Assembly: GCA_030710605.1 (NCBI GenBank) | Contig: CP092870.1 | Location: 51,163,921-51,227,920, forward strand | Reading direction: 5' to 3' | DNA length: 64,000 nt | Origin: Cordylochernes scorpioides | Taxonomy: Eukaryota; Arthropoda; Arachnida; Pseudoscorpiones; Chernetidae | Shown: positions 37,701-48,336 of the stretch, in pieces | Layout: each line of letters begins with the position of its first letter | Position numbering within the stretch: the stretch's first letter is position 1 | Notes under the pieces: generated by a model | The model's database searches: none | The model's input: the letters and a program-made list of their open reading frames with translations, nothing else | Told to the model about the DNA's origin: nothing | Made by a program: the position numbers and the translations under genes

Positions 37701-38314
37701 TATGTATATATGACCCTGACATTACGTCATATACTTGTAACATGTTTCCAATAAAGAATGGTCACCTATGACGTAGGAGGGCAATTAAAGTGAATTGGGA
37801 ATCCTTAGGGCAATTAAAATGACGGCCAGCTATTTGAGAAAAGATTTTATTACCTCCATCTAAGGAATGGTCACCTATGACTATTTTAGAAGCGGCAGTG
37901 ATTTATTACGGCCTTCGAAAGATCTCTCTTACGTTCCCAGCTATTTAACGCACATATAGGACATAGGCCAATTAAAGTGAATTGGGGATGCAACACATTT
38001 AAAAAAAAAAAAAAGTTGTATTTAAAGTTTTATTACGGGGAATCTCCAGACGTAAGCCAATTTATTACGGCCTTCGAAAGATCTCTCTTACGTTCCCAGC
38101 TATTTAACGCACATATAGGACATAGGCCAATTAAAGTGAATTGGGGATGCAACACATTTAAAAAAAAAAAAAAGTTGTATTTAAAGTTTTATTACGGGGA
38201 ATCTCCAGACGTAAGCCAATTAGAGTGAATTATAATACACAAATTTTTTGAAGCGGGCTCTAATAGGACGTACGACAATTAAAGTGAATTGGGGATGCGC
38301 TTTACTAAACTACT
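37674..38314 (-). repeat. Polinton right terminal inverted repeat
   Basis: About 641 bp, inverse of 22027-22657, with the same two-copy ~161-bp array. Ends ...GCGCTTTACTAAACTACT immediately before the CTCGTA duplication at 38315-38320. Confidence 0.92.
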
Positions 38315-38320
38315 CTCGTA
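38315..38320. repeat. Polinton target-site duplication, right copy (CTCGTA)
   Basis: Identical to 22021-22026. Confidence 0.9.
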
Positions 38321-38437
38321 CTCTTTCAACCACTGTCCAGGGTTTATATTTCCATCTCCAGAAAAGGTAGAAGGATCTCGTTGGCGCTGATAAGAGAGGT
38401 AGAATCCGCTCACAGTAGGTCTGTTGTCGTCTTCCAT
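38321..38437 (-). pseudogene. Gypsy gag, 5' portion
   Basis: The minus strand from the ATG at 38437 encodes the gag N-terminus ('MEDDNRPTVSGFYLSYQRQR', then a segment ending 'GQWLKEYE') and runs into the Polinton target site. The rest of gag is at 21200-22020. The open frame continues upstream of the ATG towards the primer site but lacks another ATG. Confidence 0.75.
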
Positions 38438-38518
38438 TTTTATTCGTTGTGGCAAAGGTTCAAGGATTGGTTCACGTCCCTGTAGACGTCGACTTCTTCG
38501 AAGTTCCGTCACGTTACC

Positions 38519-38537
38519 CAGCGTCTCCGCCAAAATA
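38519..38537 (-). other. Primer-binding site of the split Gypsy
   Basis: Minus strand TGGCGGAGACGCTGGG, three bases after the LTR end. A TGGCG start at this position is typical of tRNA primer sites. Confidence 0.65.
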
Positions 38538-38850
38538 TGTCGCGGAGATAAATAAAGCAAGGGCAAATTTGGGAATAATTAATTTATTATAAGGGGTATT
38601 TATCTTCTAGTTCTTCAATAAAATTATTTACAAGAGGTATTTATAGGGAGAGAGAAGGTCAGATAATAATACAACTTACTCCAAGGTAAAGATAATATGA
38701 AGAGCGTCGCCAGCCACCAAGGGGTCTCGTTTTCCTTATTTAAATATAAGATTCCGAGAACCCCTCACACCTGTGGTCCCTCCCCCCCCCCCCCCCCCCG
38801 GGGTCCAGGGATGATTGACAGGTGTCCCATCTGGATGTAGCTTCTTGACA
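38538..38850 (-). repeat. 5' LTR of the split Gypsy
   Basis: 313 bp, TGTC...GACA, longer than its partner mainly by an expanded C-run (38779-38799). Followed by ATAT, the target duplication. Confidence 0.88.
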
Positions 38851-38854
38851 ATAT

Positions 38855-39477
38855 TATATAATCTAAAATGCAAATATTTTATTTTTAAAAACATATATTT
38901 TATTTTTACATTCATTGACTGTTCTACATTTTTGAAACATAGATTTAGAACATAACCTTTTGAATATTTGGTGTAAATATGTATAGTTGACCTACCTAAT
39001 TTCTTAATTCACGAATATATGATTCATTTTATAAATTCTATACTACTGTGAAAAATAATTTTATGTGTAATTTGCTTCAAGTAATTCAAAATAAAAACTG
39101 CTTGATGGGTGGTAAATAAATATATTTCCTATTTTTACGACTGCACCTTCAATTCTCTATCTTTTCAATAACAAAAAAAGAAACAATTATAACATATATT
39201 AAAATAAAGAAGTCATATCCTGACAAAAAACACAAGTGCTCAGATTTTTTTCTCCCCATTGAATATAACAGAATATTTTTAAAACTTAATTCTGTTGACG
39301 TTATGTGGCGCTGATTTTGTTGTTGACACACACTAAATATGTAATAACACCTTGATAAAGGGTGGTTTTCAGCCAACTGAAATATTGGTGAAATAAATGA
39401 TATTTTGATCCAATATATGCCTTTTTAATTAAAGATTTATATATGTTGTAATGTATTTTATTCTATAGGATGACTGT
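38855..39477. other. AT-rich stretch with dispersed repeat
   Basis: 38855-39160 shows no gene. 39318-39428 repeats 3117-3238 ('CAGCCAACTGAAATATTGG', 'GATCCAATATATGCCTTTTT'). No coding region is supported. Confidence 0.5.
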
Positions 39478-39780
39478 AGTATGGTATGTTGATTATAAGC
39501 AATCGTGGGGGTTGAGTGATATGTGGTAAGGACACACAGGAGACAGGATCTAGAGGAAAAACACGTGAAGAAATAGATAAGGAGGAGAAATAGAAGGTCC
39601 GAGAACAACCCCTAGAACAACTGGTGTAGAGATTACTTTGGTGAGAACTGTCCCTTGATCATCACATCCAGTCGCTTTTAAACAGATTTGAGTAAAATAA
39701 ATCCCCTAGGGGAGAATGAAGACTTGACACTTGTTGTTTTTAACCCGGCTGTCTTCCCTATTTCCTCATACTCCCACACA
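39478..39780 (+). repeat. Candidate solo LTR
   Basis: About 300 bp beginning TGTAGTATGG and ending CTCCCACACA (TG...CA ends). It has AATAAA near 39697 followed by a G/T-rich region, as in LTRs. The flanking bases share only GAC, so no clear target duplication. No second copy is in the window. Confidence 0.35.
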
Positions 39781-40404
39781 GACCATTTTATTTATATATT
39801 CCCGATTATTATGATATATATATTTTTTATATGTGTTTTACTTTGTAATTTTTGAACTACAAAACCATAAAAAGCATATTTGTATAAATATGTCTTTTGA
39901 AAGCGCCATATAACCTCTTAAAACGCCCTCTAGGTAAAAATCTATTAAATATGCAAATTCGAACTTTAATAGTGAAGGTAACAATTCCTTTAAACTTCAT
40001 GTATACTGAAACTTTAGTAAATATTTGTTATTATAAAATGCCGTCTCAAAAAAAGAAACGTTCGGCAAAGGTCGTCACCCCGGCAAGGTGAAGCTATAAA
40101 TGATATAGCACTGTACACAATAAGATTAAAGGATGATAAAATTACGCCACCTTGACAACCCATTCGTTGGAGGAGTTCTCCGCACGACGGGTTTCACCCC
40201 AGAAGACTTCACAGCCATCAAATATTTGAAAAGCGATCCCATAATATACATAATAATGAAGATGTGGATGGTGGCATAATTTATCATATACATTCAGGGA
40301 ATAAATAAAGAGTTCAGAGATACATATTAACTGGATAATCAGTTTTCATATGCATTTTTTAAAAAATAGAGATAAGTCAATTATATTAGCATAACACATA
40401 TATA
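39781..40404. other. Stretch with two short unrecognised open frames
   Basis: 40038-40091 encodes a 17-residue basic peptide in a good start context that ends at CCGGCAAG|GTGAAG, which could be a splice donor. 40132-40278 (48 residues, 'NPFVGGVLRTTGFTPEDFTA') has protein-like composition. Either could be part of a host exon, but neither belongs to a family I recognise. Confidence 0.3.
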
Positions 40405-41707
40405 CAGGGTGTACCAGGTTAATTGGGAATTTCAACAATGGTATTTTAATTGAAATTTTTTGCAAGTAAAAATAAAAATATCCGAATGAAATTTGACACA
40501 GTAGTAGATAAAAGGATATAGTTTTTATTTATTCAATGTAGTTTCCATTATTAGCTACAACAGTCTCGAGGCGAGTGCGGAATGAAGCACAGGCCTTGGC
40601 GACGATGACCTTGTCCATTTGGGTCATCACCGTGTGAACTGCTTTCTTGACAGACTGGATGGTGGTATGAGGAGCTTTGTTGACATCTCTCTCAACAACG
40701 CCCCATACATAGTAGTCGAGGGGATTGCAATCTGGAGAATTAGGGGGCCAAATATCAGGACCCCAGTGACTAGGGACGTTAAGTGTCAGCCACGATTGTG
40801 TCTTTTTTGCCTTATGGGCTGGAGCTGAGTCCTGTTGGAAGACATACTTCCTTCCTGCGGCCACCATGTCCATCCAAGGCTTCACAACGGTCTCCAGAAC
40901 ATTGATGTAGGTGTCAGCGTTCATCCTAAGGCCCTTCTCAAAGAAATGGGGAGGCATGACATCACCTTCACTGCTGATAACGCCAAGGACCATTACGGAG
41001 GCAGGAAATTTCGTGTGCATCACGACAGGTATCTCTGAGGGGTCTTTACAGATCCAGCGATCATTCCTGGGATTTACCTTTTGGTCCACGTTAAAGTTCT
41101 TTTCGTCAGAGAAGAACCTTAGCATGCCAAAAGAGTCGTGTTTCAGGGTGTTGAGGAGGGCAGCAGCCTTTCCTTTTCTGTTATTCTTCATATTCTCAGT
41201 CAGCAACTGACCTTTCCGAAGGGCATAAGACTTGAGACCAAGGTCCTCATGGATAGTTCTGACAATTGTCATAGAGCCAACGTACATTTCCTTGGCTATG
41301 GCCCTCATGCTCTTCCCAGGGTTTCCATCAATCTTCTCCTTGACATTTTTGACAAATTCTTCGCCTCTTACCCTGTCCGATCGACGCGAGTGCTTTTTCC
41401 TTGTAGCTATCCCCTCCTTGTTACTGTCGGCCTCATCAAACTGCTTCTTGACACGATAAATAGTGGTTTTGGGCAACTTAAGAAAATCCACTATCTCTTT
41501 GGGGCTCCTTCCGGCGCGCAGAGCAACGATGATGGCAGCTCGATTTTCAAATTCTCGGTTACTCTTCATCACTACACTGCGCACACATGTACTGTTGCAT
41601 TTTACATGAATATGGCTACGTAATGAAAAAAAAACAAGTTTTTAATCTCAAGTAGTTTTTGTTTTATGGACTGTCAAAATTAGTCCCGATTTACCTGGTA
41701 CACCCTG
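40405..41707 (-). mobile_element. maT-type mariner transposon, intact-looking
   Basis: 1303 bp, ends CAGGGTGTACCAGGT...ACCTGGTACACCCTG (imperfect inverted repeats of ~24 bp). Flanked by TA duplications (40403-40404 and 41708-41709). It contains one uninterrupted transposase gene. Confidence 0.9.
40529..41584 (-). CDS. maT (DD37D) transposase, full length
   Basis: 351 residues, no stop or shift. The N-terminal paired-like helix-turn-helix region includes 'PKEIVDFLKLPKTTIYRVKK'. The second DNA-binding half includes 'GKSMRAIAKEMYVGSMTIVR'. The catalytic core has Asp in 'FFSDEKNFNVD', Asp in 'QQDSAPAHKA' and Asp in 'NPLDYYVWG', with 37 residues between the second and third, the maT signature. 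The reading frame covers most of the element between its inverted repeats. Of all transposases here this is the only one with no visible defect, so it may be recently active. Confidence 0.92.
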   Translation of the reverse strand: MRSVVMKSNREFENRAAIIVALRAGRSPKEIVDFLKLPKTTIYRVKKQFDEADSNKEGIATRKKHSRRSDRVRGEEFVKNVKEKIDGNPGKSMRAIAKEMYVGSMTIVRTIHEDLGLKSYALRKGQLLTENMKNNRKGKAAALLNTLKHDSFGMLRFFSDEKNFNVDQKVNPRNDRWICKDPSEIPVVMHTKFPASVMVLGVISSEGDVMPPHFFEKGLRMNADTYINVLETVVKPWMDMVAAGRKYVFQQDSAPAHKAKKTQSWLTLNVPSHWGPDIWPPNSPDCNPLDYYVWGVVERDVNKAPHTTIQSVKKAVHTVMTQMDKVIVAKACASFRTRLETVVANNGNYIE

Positions 41708-41709
41708 TA

Positions 41710-42150
41710 TATGCAAAAACATGCGAAAGGTTGTAGTTTTATTTTAAAATTTGTAGCGCAATTTTTTCGTTTACTTCACATATATATATATATCAAATCT
41801 TACACATGCTTTATTTAAAAAATATATTAAGGTAAATCTTCTAGAGTTTTTAACTAAGTAGTGTTCTAGACCCGTTCGTTGAACTGGCTATTCAACCAGT
41901 TTTATATTCCTTTTATATTGGAAAAATAACTTCATCTTCAATGTCGCAATTATATCTGAACAATTATCAATAATTAACTATATAAATTATCTGTTGTCTA
42001 CAAGAATATCGAAATTTTAAAGTTATGTAGCCTGGTTGTTATTCAATACGTGTGTTTTCGCCCGATTTAAGTGACAACCTACGTTATTTCGTAATTGTTT
42101 GCAAGATATGGATTCCACTCCACTGTATAATTAATAGAAGGATGAGTCAC
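41710..42150. other. P450 intron sequence, no other feature
   Basis: AT-rich DNA between the maT element and the P450 exon at 42151. I looked for a further downstream P450 exon on the minus strand and did not find one. Confidence 0.5.
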
Positions 42151-42250
42151 CTTTCTGTTTAGGAAGACAGTAGTCGCGTCCTTGACGGTGATCAGCTTGA
42201 TTAATTCAGGATCCCCAACTGTGAGAACAGGAGAACGGCCCTGGAGAAAT
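42151..42250 (-). CDS. Cytochrome P450 exon (host gene)
   Basis: 100-bp exon on the minus strand, bounded by CTGTGGCTGCAG| and |GTGACTC. It encodes 'FLQGRSPVLTVGDPELIKLI' followed by 'TVKDATTVFLNRK', the segment after the first helices in CYP3-clan cytochrome P450s ('P.L.V.DPELIK.I.VKDF..F.NR'). These are membrane-bound haem monooxygenases of the endoplasmic reticulum. It begins with one base of a codon that pairs in phase with the two leftover bases of the exon at 47018-47070, giving continuous P450 sequence. The next exons, with the haem-binding cysteine, are not in the window or were not found. Confidence 0.75.
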
Positions 42251-42399
42251 CTGCAGCCACAGCAAGAATTAACTTACGCACTTTTATTCAAATAAGATAT
42301 ATTATTTTACTATAACAAGGTTGTGTCACAAGGGAATCATCAATCTCTCACAAGAATGTGAATGTCAAAATTAAGACAACAAAACAAAATATAAAAACA

Positions 42400-42840
42400 T
42401 TTTTAAAAACAATAATAAACATTAAGAGGAGCCTCTTGTGTAAATTTCTTTAATACCGCAAGCTTTCGAACAAAACGTTCTTCAACGGGCGTGGATAGTA
42501 AACCGTACTAACATATTATCAGAGGAGAAAAACTAATATGTACACCAATAAATTTACATACTAAAGAGATAATAGCGTAAAAGAGAATACAGCATAAATA
42601 TTTAAAATTGAAATTTGCATGTTACAAACGTGACAACGAAAATATGCAATAAACTTTGCATGAGACTAAAAACTAAGGTAAAAATTATTAAAACGGCGAC
42701 ATCCTTACATTAAAAAAACATAGAATATAACAGTATATGGAAGTTAAAATCCAAAAGGCCAAGGCAGGAGGGGGGGTCCCACCCAGTGCTACCACTATCT
42801 TTGAGATATAAAAGGGGGGGGGGGGGGGTGAAAGAAAGGC
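42400..42840 (-). other. 3' terminal region of the left Penelope-like copy
   Basis: Includes a G-run (42812-42828) and, on the minus strand at ~42490-42450, 'GTTGAAGAACGTTTTGTTCG' followed by AAAGC. Such a short hairpin with flanking TGAAGA...CGAAA is common near Penelope ends. No coding sequence. Confidence 0.4.
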
Positions 42841-44172
42841 TATTTATAGAGTATCTGGTAAATGTCTGGGAGGTCTATTCTACGGTTACAGCTATTGTTT
42901 TGTGTGGAGATAATAGATTCTAGGCAGAGTCTGTGATGTTTGTTATATATGTGTCGGTATTTAACTTGAGGATGGACGCTATCAAAACTATGGCCTGTTT
43001 GAGCTATATGTGTGAAAATTAAGGATTTAGGATCTTTATTGCGGATGTTGCGTCTGTGTTCTGAAATTCGGATGCCAGTGGTTCTGCCTGTTTCCCCAAC
43101 ATAAGAAGTTGGGCAATTCAGGCACTGTACGGAATATACTGCACCGGTAGAGTTTATGGGTAGGGTGGGTTTATCAGATTTGGTGATGTGATGTCTAAGG
43201 ATGGTGGCTAAGCTGGGGGGACTATTGTAGAGAACTTTTATGTCGTATGGACGTAGGACTCTGGATATAGATACTGCGGCAGGGGAGAACGGAAGCCAAC
43301 ATGTGGCCCTATGAATTGTAGTGGTTCTATGGACACATGGATCAAAAGTATGTTTTTCTATAAAATCTATGGGATAACCAGCGGTTGTTAATAAGGAATG
43401 GATTCTGGATCTTTCTATTGTTTTAAAAATGGGTAAGGAACAATGGGTAAAAATTCTTTTAGTTAAGGTCCTGACTGTATTAATTTTAAAGGCGATGGGA
43501 CTATTGGAGGAGAAATGCGTATATTGGGGAGGGATGTGCTTCTTATGGAAAACAGAGGTGTGAAAAGACTGAGGGGTGCGAATAATAAGGATGTCTAGGA
43601 AAGGTAAAACAAGGTATATTTTTGTTTCATATGTAAACTTAATGTGGGGGTTGAAATTATGCAAGGTACTGTATGTTAGTTGAAGGCTGTCTGTTTTAAT
43701 AATGCAAAAGATATCGTCTACATATCTCCTCCAATAGTATATATCGGAAGGGAGGGCTTGATTGATCCATGTGTCCAAAGAACCCATGACTATTTCAGAG
43801 ATAATTGACGAGAGGGGACTACCCATAGGGGTTCCTCTGGTCTGTTTGTAAAACTGCTTGTTGAAGGTGAAAGTGCAAATCGAGAGGCAGAGGGAAGCAA
43901 GTTGTAGAATATGGGAGGCCGTTTGTGTGTCAATGTTATTGGTAATAAGGAAAGATTGCAACTTGTCAGCAATGAGGGAGTGTGGAAGTGAGAGGTATAA
44001 CGATGTGACATAAAAAGACACCATACTGTGTAGGGGTGGTGGTTGTAAATCAAGGAGGTCTTCTATGAAACTGGGGGGGTGCGTGATGCTATATGTGTTA
44101 GGATTGTCTTTCATGAGAGGGGACAAAAAACTTACCAAAAACTTGGCTACAGAATAGGCTGGAGAAAGGTGA
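42840..44172 (-). pseudogene. Penelope-like element, left copy (RT plus GIY-YIG)
   Basis: The minus-strand frame encodes the C-terminal two-thirds of a Penelope-type reverse transcriptase: 'LHSMVSFYVTSLYLSLPHSL', 'TRGTPMGSPLSSIISEIVM', the catalytic box 'RRYVDDIFCI', then a linker and the GIY-YIG endonuclease ('GAVYSVQCLNCPTSYVGETG', 'RISEHRRNIR'). The open frame extends to 44264, but the first ~35 residues are antisense to the neighbouring copy's RT and are not real. 5'-truncated, but the remaining frame has no stop. It lies within the large intron of the P450 gene. Confidence 0.85.
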
Positions 44173-44185
44173 TAAGCTATTATCA

Positions 44186-45090
44186 TGCCCTTCCTTCCGA
44201 TATATACTATTGGAGGAGATATGTAGACGATATCTTTTGCATTATTAAAACAGACAGCCTTCAACTAACATACAGTACCTTGCATAATTTCAACCCCCAC
44301 ATTAAGTTTACATATGAAACAGAAATAGACTTTGTTTTACCTTTCCTAGACATCCTTATTATTCGCACCCCTCAGTCTTTTCACACCTCTGTTTTCCATA
44401 AGACCAATATACGCATTTCTCCTCCAATAGTCCCATCGCCTTTAAAATTAATACAGTCAGGACCTTAACTAAAAGAATTTTTACCCATTGTTCCTTACCC
44501 ATTTTTAAAACAATAGAAAGATCCAGAATCCATTCCTTATTAACAACCGCTGGTTATCCCATAGATTTTATAGAAAAACATACTTTTGATCCATGTGTCC
44601 ATAGAACCACTACAATTCATAGGGCCACATGTTGGCTTCCGTTCTCCCCTGCCGCAGTATCTATATCCAGAGTCCTACGTCCATACGACATAAAAGTTCT
44701 CTACAATAGTCCCCCCAACTTAGCCACCATCCTTAGACATCACATCACCAAATCTGATAAACCCACCCTACCCATAAACTCTACCGGTGCAGTATATTCC
44801 GTACAGTGCCTGAATTGCCCAACTTCTTATGTTGGGGAAACAGGCAGAACCACTGGCATCCGAATTTCAGAACACAGACGCAACATCCGCAATAAAGATC
44901 CTAAATCCTTAATTTTCACACATATAGCTCAAACAGGCCATAGTTTTGATCTCGTCCATCCTCAAGTTAAATACCGACGCATATATAACAAACATCACAG
45001 ACTCTGCCTAGAATCTATTATCTCCACACAAAACAATAGCTGTAACCGTAGAATAGACCTCCCAGACATTTACCAGATACTCTATATCGA
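44186..45090 (+). pseudogene. Penelope-like element, right copy (inverted)
   Basis: About 905 bp matching 42850-43760 in the opposite orientation, beginning just before the RT 'YVDD' region. A frame change after 'HKTN' (near 44405) breaks the polypeptide; the GIY-YIG part ('SYVGETGRTTGIRISEH') can still be read in another frame near 44825. With the left copy it forms a head-to-head inverted pair with a ~420-bp spacer of left-copy-only sequence. Confidence 0.85.
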
Positions 45091-45099
45091 TAGGCCGGC

Positions 45100-47017
45100 G
45101 TAGGCGTAGGTCGGGACATAAAAATATGGTTGAATTATAGTTTGTCGAATTAACGAAGTTATACTGTATATATAAAACTAAAAATGTATTTTCTAATGAG
45201 GTCTTTTAAATGAATTTATTCCTTTTATATGTCCTCTTATCTGCATTATAGTTGTGTTGTTTGCAATTTTATTTTCTGATTTGTCAATTTTTTTTTTTTC
45301 ACCTTGAAAATATTTATTTAAACCTTTCACCAATTCCTATAGTTTCTCACCTCGAAGGGAATTTTATCAATTATTTTGATTTTTGGTCTTCTCTATATTT
45401 ATATATTTTATCACTGTGCTGTCTAATATTTTGTTAATTATAAGGTTGTTGTGAATAATATGATTCTATTCTCATTTTTATATAAAAATATATAAGATCT
45501 ACCCGAATGTATATACTTAGAAAGTAATTTTACATGCCCTTATACTTGAAATTCTGCTTCTAGTAAATCATAATATACCCATTGCAATTTTTAAGCCACT
45601 ATCTATACTCTTGATGTCTCTGCGGGCCCTTCAGACAAACCCGGGGATTTGCCCTCTCTGGTCACTCGGCTAGTTTTATTAGAATAATTTAGTGATAATG
45701 CTTCAAAGGTTTATCTCTCCAGGTGGTTGACCAATCCTGTTGACAGGTTTAGTAAATATATTTGCATATATTTTGAGATATTAGGTATTTTATATTGAAT
45801 AAACCTGTCTAACCTGAAAATATATCCTAAAATATCTCAGTTAATCTTTTTGGTTTTTATCTAGATTTGATTAAAATTTATGTGGGAAGAATCTTTGAGG
45901 TTATATTTTGTATATAATCTTGATCAATATATGAAGCATGATTAAACACCCTAATTTTATGTATTACGTATACGTAGAATTAATAATAAGGAGGGATTAT
46001 AAATATGTTGTGAAGTAAAAATAATTAATCGGTAAATATAATTTTTTACTGTTTATTTAGTTTCAGACCTTCTTCTACCCGAAACATAATATTGTTTAAC
46101 AACAAGATCTCTTAATTATTATTTTAAAACCTTTAAATTCAATCAATTATTCATATTCGCAATGCTGTAGGAAAAATAAAGAACAATCAAGGGAGAATTT
46201 GAAATTTTATATTATATTTTAGAAGTTCTGCCACGATATGGGTTGTGTATATTGATTTGAAATATTCCAGTATAAATATTTCTAATCCTTTGTATTACTA
46301 CAAAAAGAATACTTGAAGCACTATTCAACTCATGGTCATAATAAGCTAAAAGGGGGGGGGGGGGAGAGGGTATTGATTGACCAATGCACTCGAATAGTTA
46401 AAATTTCTCACCTTTTAAGTAGTCTCAACTGGCCTTCTTTAAGAACATAGCTAAGCGTACACCCGTCATCTGTGATGTAGGCCAAAACATTCGAGGGTAC
46501 AAACTCCCTTCTTCCTTAATGATAGCGAGTGCTAGCAAGTCCTTGATTCTTTTGAATATTCGCGAATATTTTACCAGCGCCAGTTTAATTTTAATTGTTT
46601 GTACCATGACTACCTAGATGTTTCTATTGGCTTATACAGCCATTACTTTATTTCAGCCCCAAAAAAATCTCAAACCACAAGCTTCCCCAAGATACTACAA
46701 TATAAAATACCTTTAAAGTTCTCGGGCCGAGGGGCTGTTTGATATGTAAGAAAAGTAAATGCAAGTAACTCTCATTAGTGTTTTCTATCGACTTATTGTG
46801 GAAGTTGGCATTGGGGATGTCGGCTTCATAGAATAATGTCGTCCCTCGTGTATGACCAGTTGCTCAGAACGACATGGTAATATATTTTTTTTAAGTTAAT
46901 GTGTACAAATGGTATTGCCGTATATGTCTATATTATTCAATTTATTATGATAAACCCGACTACAAACTTATAAATAAACTCCTTTGTTGGTAATACACAA
47001 AAGGTGCATACACTTAC
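45100..47017. other. P450 intron sequence without recognised gene
   Basis: AT-rich, with a G-run at 46350-46362. Minus strand 46387-46500 contains a protein-like frame ('FVPSNVLAYITDDGCTLSYV') ending in AAAAG|GTGAG that could be an exon of something. It has no P450 similarity and is not needed for the phase-matched P450 join. Confidence 0.4.
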
Positions 47018-47070
47018 GCATAGAGCCGTCCATATCTTTTGTAGTAATGCCTCTCCAAGTCGTGAAGGTC
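47018..47070 (-). CDS. Cytochrome P450 exon (host gene), upstream of the 42.2-kb exon
   Basis: 53-bp exon on the minus strand between TATGTGCAG| and |GTAAGTGT, both strong splice sites. It encodes 'DLHDLERHYYKRYGRLY', the conserved 'D.E..KKYG.LYG' segment of CYP3-clan P450s that directly precedes 'P.L.V.DPELIK'. It ends with two bases of a codon completed by the first base of the exon at 42250. The intron between them (4.8 kb) contains the Penelope pair. Upstream exons (membrane anchor, proline-rich hinge) were not identified with confidence. A minus-strand frame at 47094-47363 has a hydrophobic stretch but lacks the hinge. Confidence 0.7.
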
Positions 47071-48336
47071 CTGCACATATGTAGAATTCAGAACTAAACA
47101 CCTTTTATACTAAATATATATGCAATATTATAAAATATATAAAATCTGCAGTTACTCATAAATCTTATTTGGAATATACCATCGTACACCCAAGTTACTG
47201 GACAGGCGGTTCCGATTAAAACCAAACTAATGATCACGCAAGTTGGAGAAATTTCAATATAAACGTACATATTTTGCTTAGTTTCAACCAAACCGAACGA
47301 AAACACTAATTCAGAAGAAAGTAACTTTGCATAAATTACAATGATTAATACAATGAATTCCAATTATAAATAGGTAGAAAATATCAGATTTCTATTTTAA
47401 ATAATAAGTTTTTATCACATTATTCAGTTGCGAGTTTTATAATGATAATAATATCAGATATTATATATGAGGTACCTATCAAATATTGGACAAATGTATG
47501 CCATATTAAATATTAAAACACATACTAATTCAGATATTGTGAATATGAAGTATTTGTTAATTTAGATAAAATATCAAATCGGTTCTTCAGAGATACCTGA
47601 GGAATCAAATATCAATTAAATGTGTTAGTAAATTATTATATTTATGGATTTAGAAACAATCTCATTCAATTCATACCCATCTTGTTAAAAACAACATTTC
47701 AGACTTTAATAATAACGTTTACCTTTATATATAACAATGTTTTAAACTTTAATAACAAAAATTTCATTTTTAAACAGTATTTTTCGATTGAAAAAATATA
47801 TATATTTTAGCAATTTCACAATATATATATATTTATTTTTTCGAAATAAAGTTCATTACCCCAATGATGGAAGAGAATCACTCCAATATATTATAAAAAT
47901 ACCAATAAATAAACCAAAGAAGTGTAGAAGAGGATGTAAGCCAACATCTGCCTGATGTAGAGATACTTGAACAAGAAGCGCCATTAATGAAGTAAGTGGA
48001 TTGGAGCCAGAGTCATTAAGTAGTTCAAGGCTATGAGATCATTGTAATTTTATTCGATCTATGTTTATTTCTCTACTGTCAAATAACTTGACCAGCCAAT
48101 CAGCGTTGTGGTTGAAAGGGCGAGCTGGCTACTTTGGCTCAATGAAGGAAAGAAATCGAGGTAGTAAATAAGCACCCTAGGGTCCTAGTATAGATATTTC
48201 CTATTGTTCATCTTTTGGCTTATTCGAACTTTTCAAAGTGGTATATATTAAAAATAGTGGAGAAAATTAATAGAAAAAAACTAAAAAGGTCAGGTGTTGA
48301 TATTAAGAATAAAAAAGGCATATCCTGACCACCTGT
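47071..48336. other. AT-rich stretch without supported gene
   Basis: Possibly the upstream intron of the P450 gene. The open frame 47094-47363 (minus) has one hydrophobic segment but no diagnostic motif. No repeat structure seen. Confidence 0.4.

Larger units (their letters stand above)
22027..38314 (+). mobile_element. Polinton/Maverick (adintovirus-like) element, 16.3 kb
   Basis: Bounded by inverted ends AGTAGTTTAGTAAAGCGC...GCGCTTTACTAAACTACT and a 6-bp duplication. Gene order, all plus strand except the last: small ORF, protein-primed DNA polymerase B (spliced), two small ORFs, A32-like packaging ATPase, small basic ORF, retroviral-type integrase with chromodomain, penton-like, small basic virion-like ORF, hexon-like capsid, fibre-like, adenain-like protease, four further ORFs, and a minus-strand ORF in the right end. 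The combination of PolB, integrase, ATPase, protease and double-jelly-roll-type capsid genes defines this class. It sits inside the gag of the Gypsy at 17.1-38.9 kb. Left and right repeats differ little, so the insertion is fairly young, yet two genes are already damaged. Confidence 0.95.
17139..38850 (-). mobile_element. Ty3/Gypsy retrotransposon with both LTRs, split by a Polinton
   Basis: LTRs at 17139-17434 and 38538-38850 both read TGTC...GACA and differ by a few substitutions and a poly-C expansion. The element is on the minus strand: the primer site abuts the right LTR and gag-pol runs leftwards. Flanks are ATAT on both sides (17135-17138 and 38851-38854), a 4-bp target duplication, although the site is AT-rich. 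Its gag is interrupted by the Polinton at 22027-38314, so the Gypsy insertion is the older event. Stops and frameshifts in gag and pol show it is dead. Confidence 0.88.

Noticed and set aside
44173-44264. N-terminal ~35 residues of the left Penelope frame
   Set aside because: They are antisense to the RT region of the inverted right copy and only appear open because of the head-to-head arrangement.
47094-47363. First exon of the P450 gene
   Set aside because: It has a hydrophobic stretch but no proline-rich hinge and no clear donor in phase with the exon at 47070.
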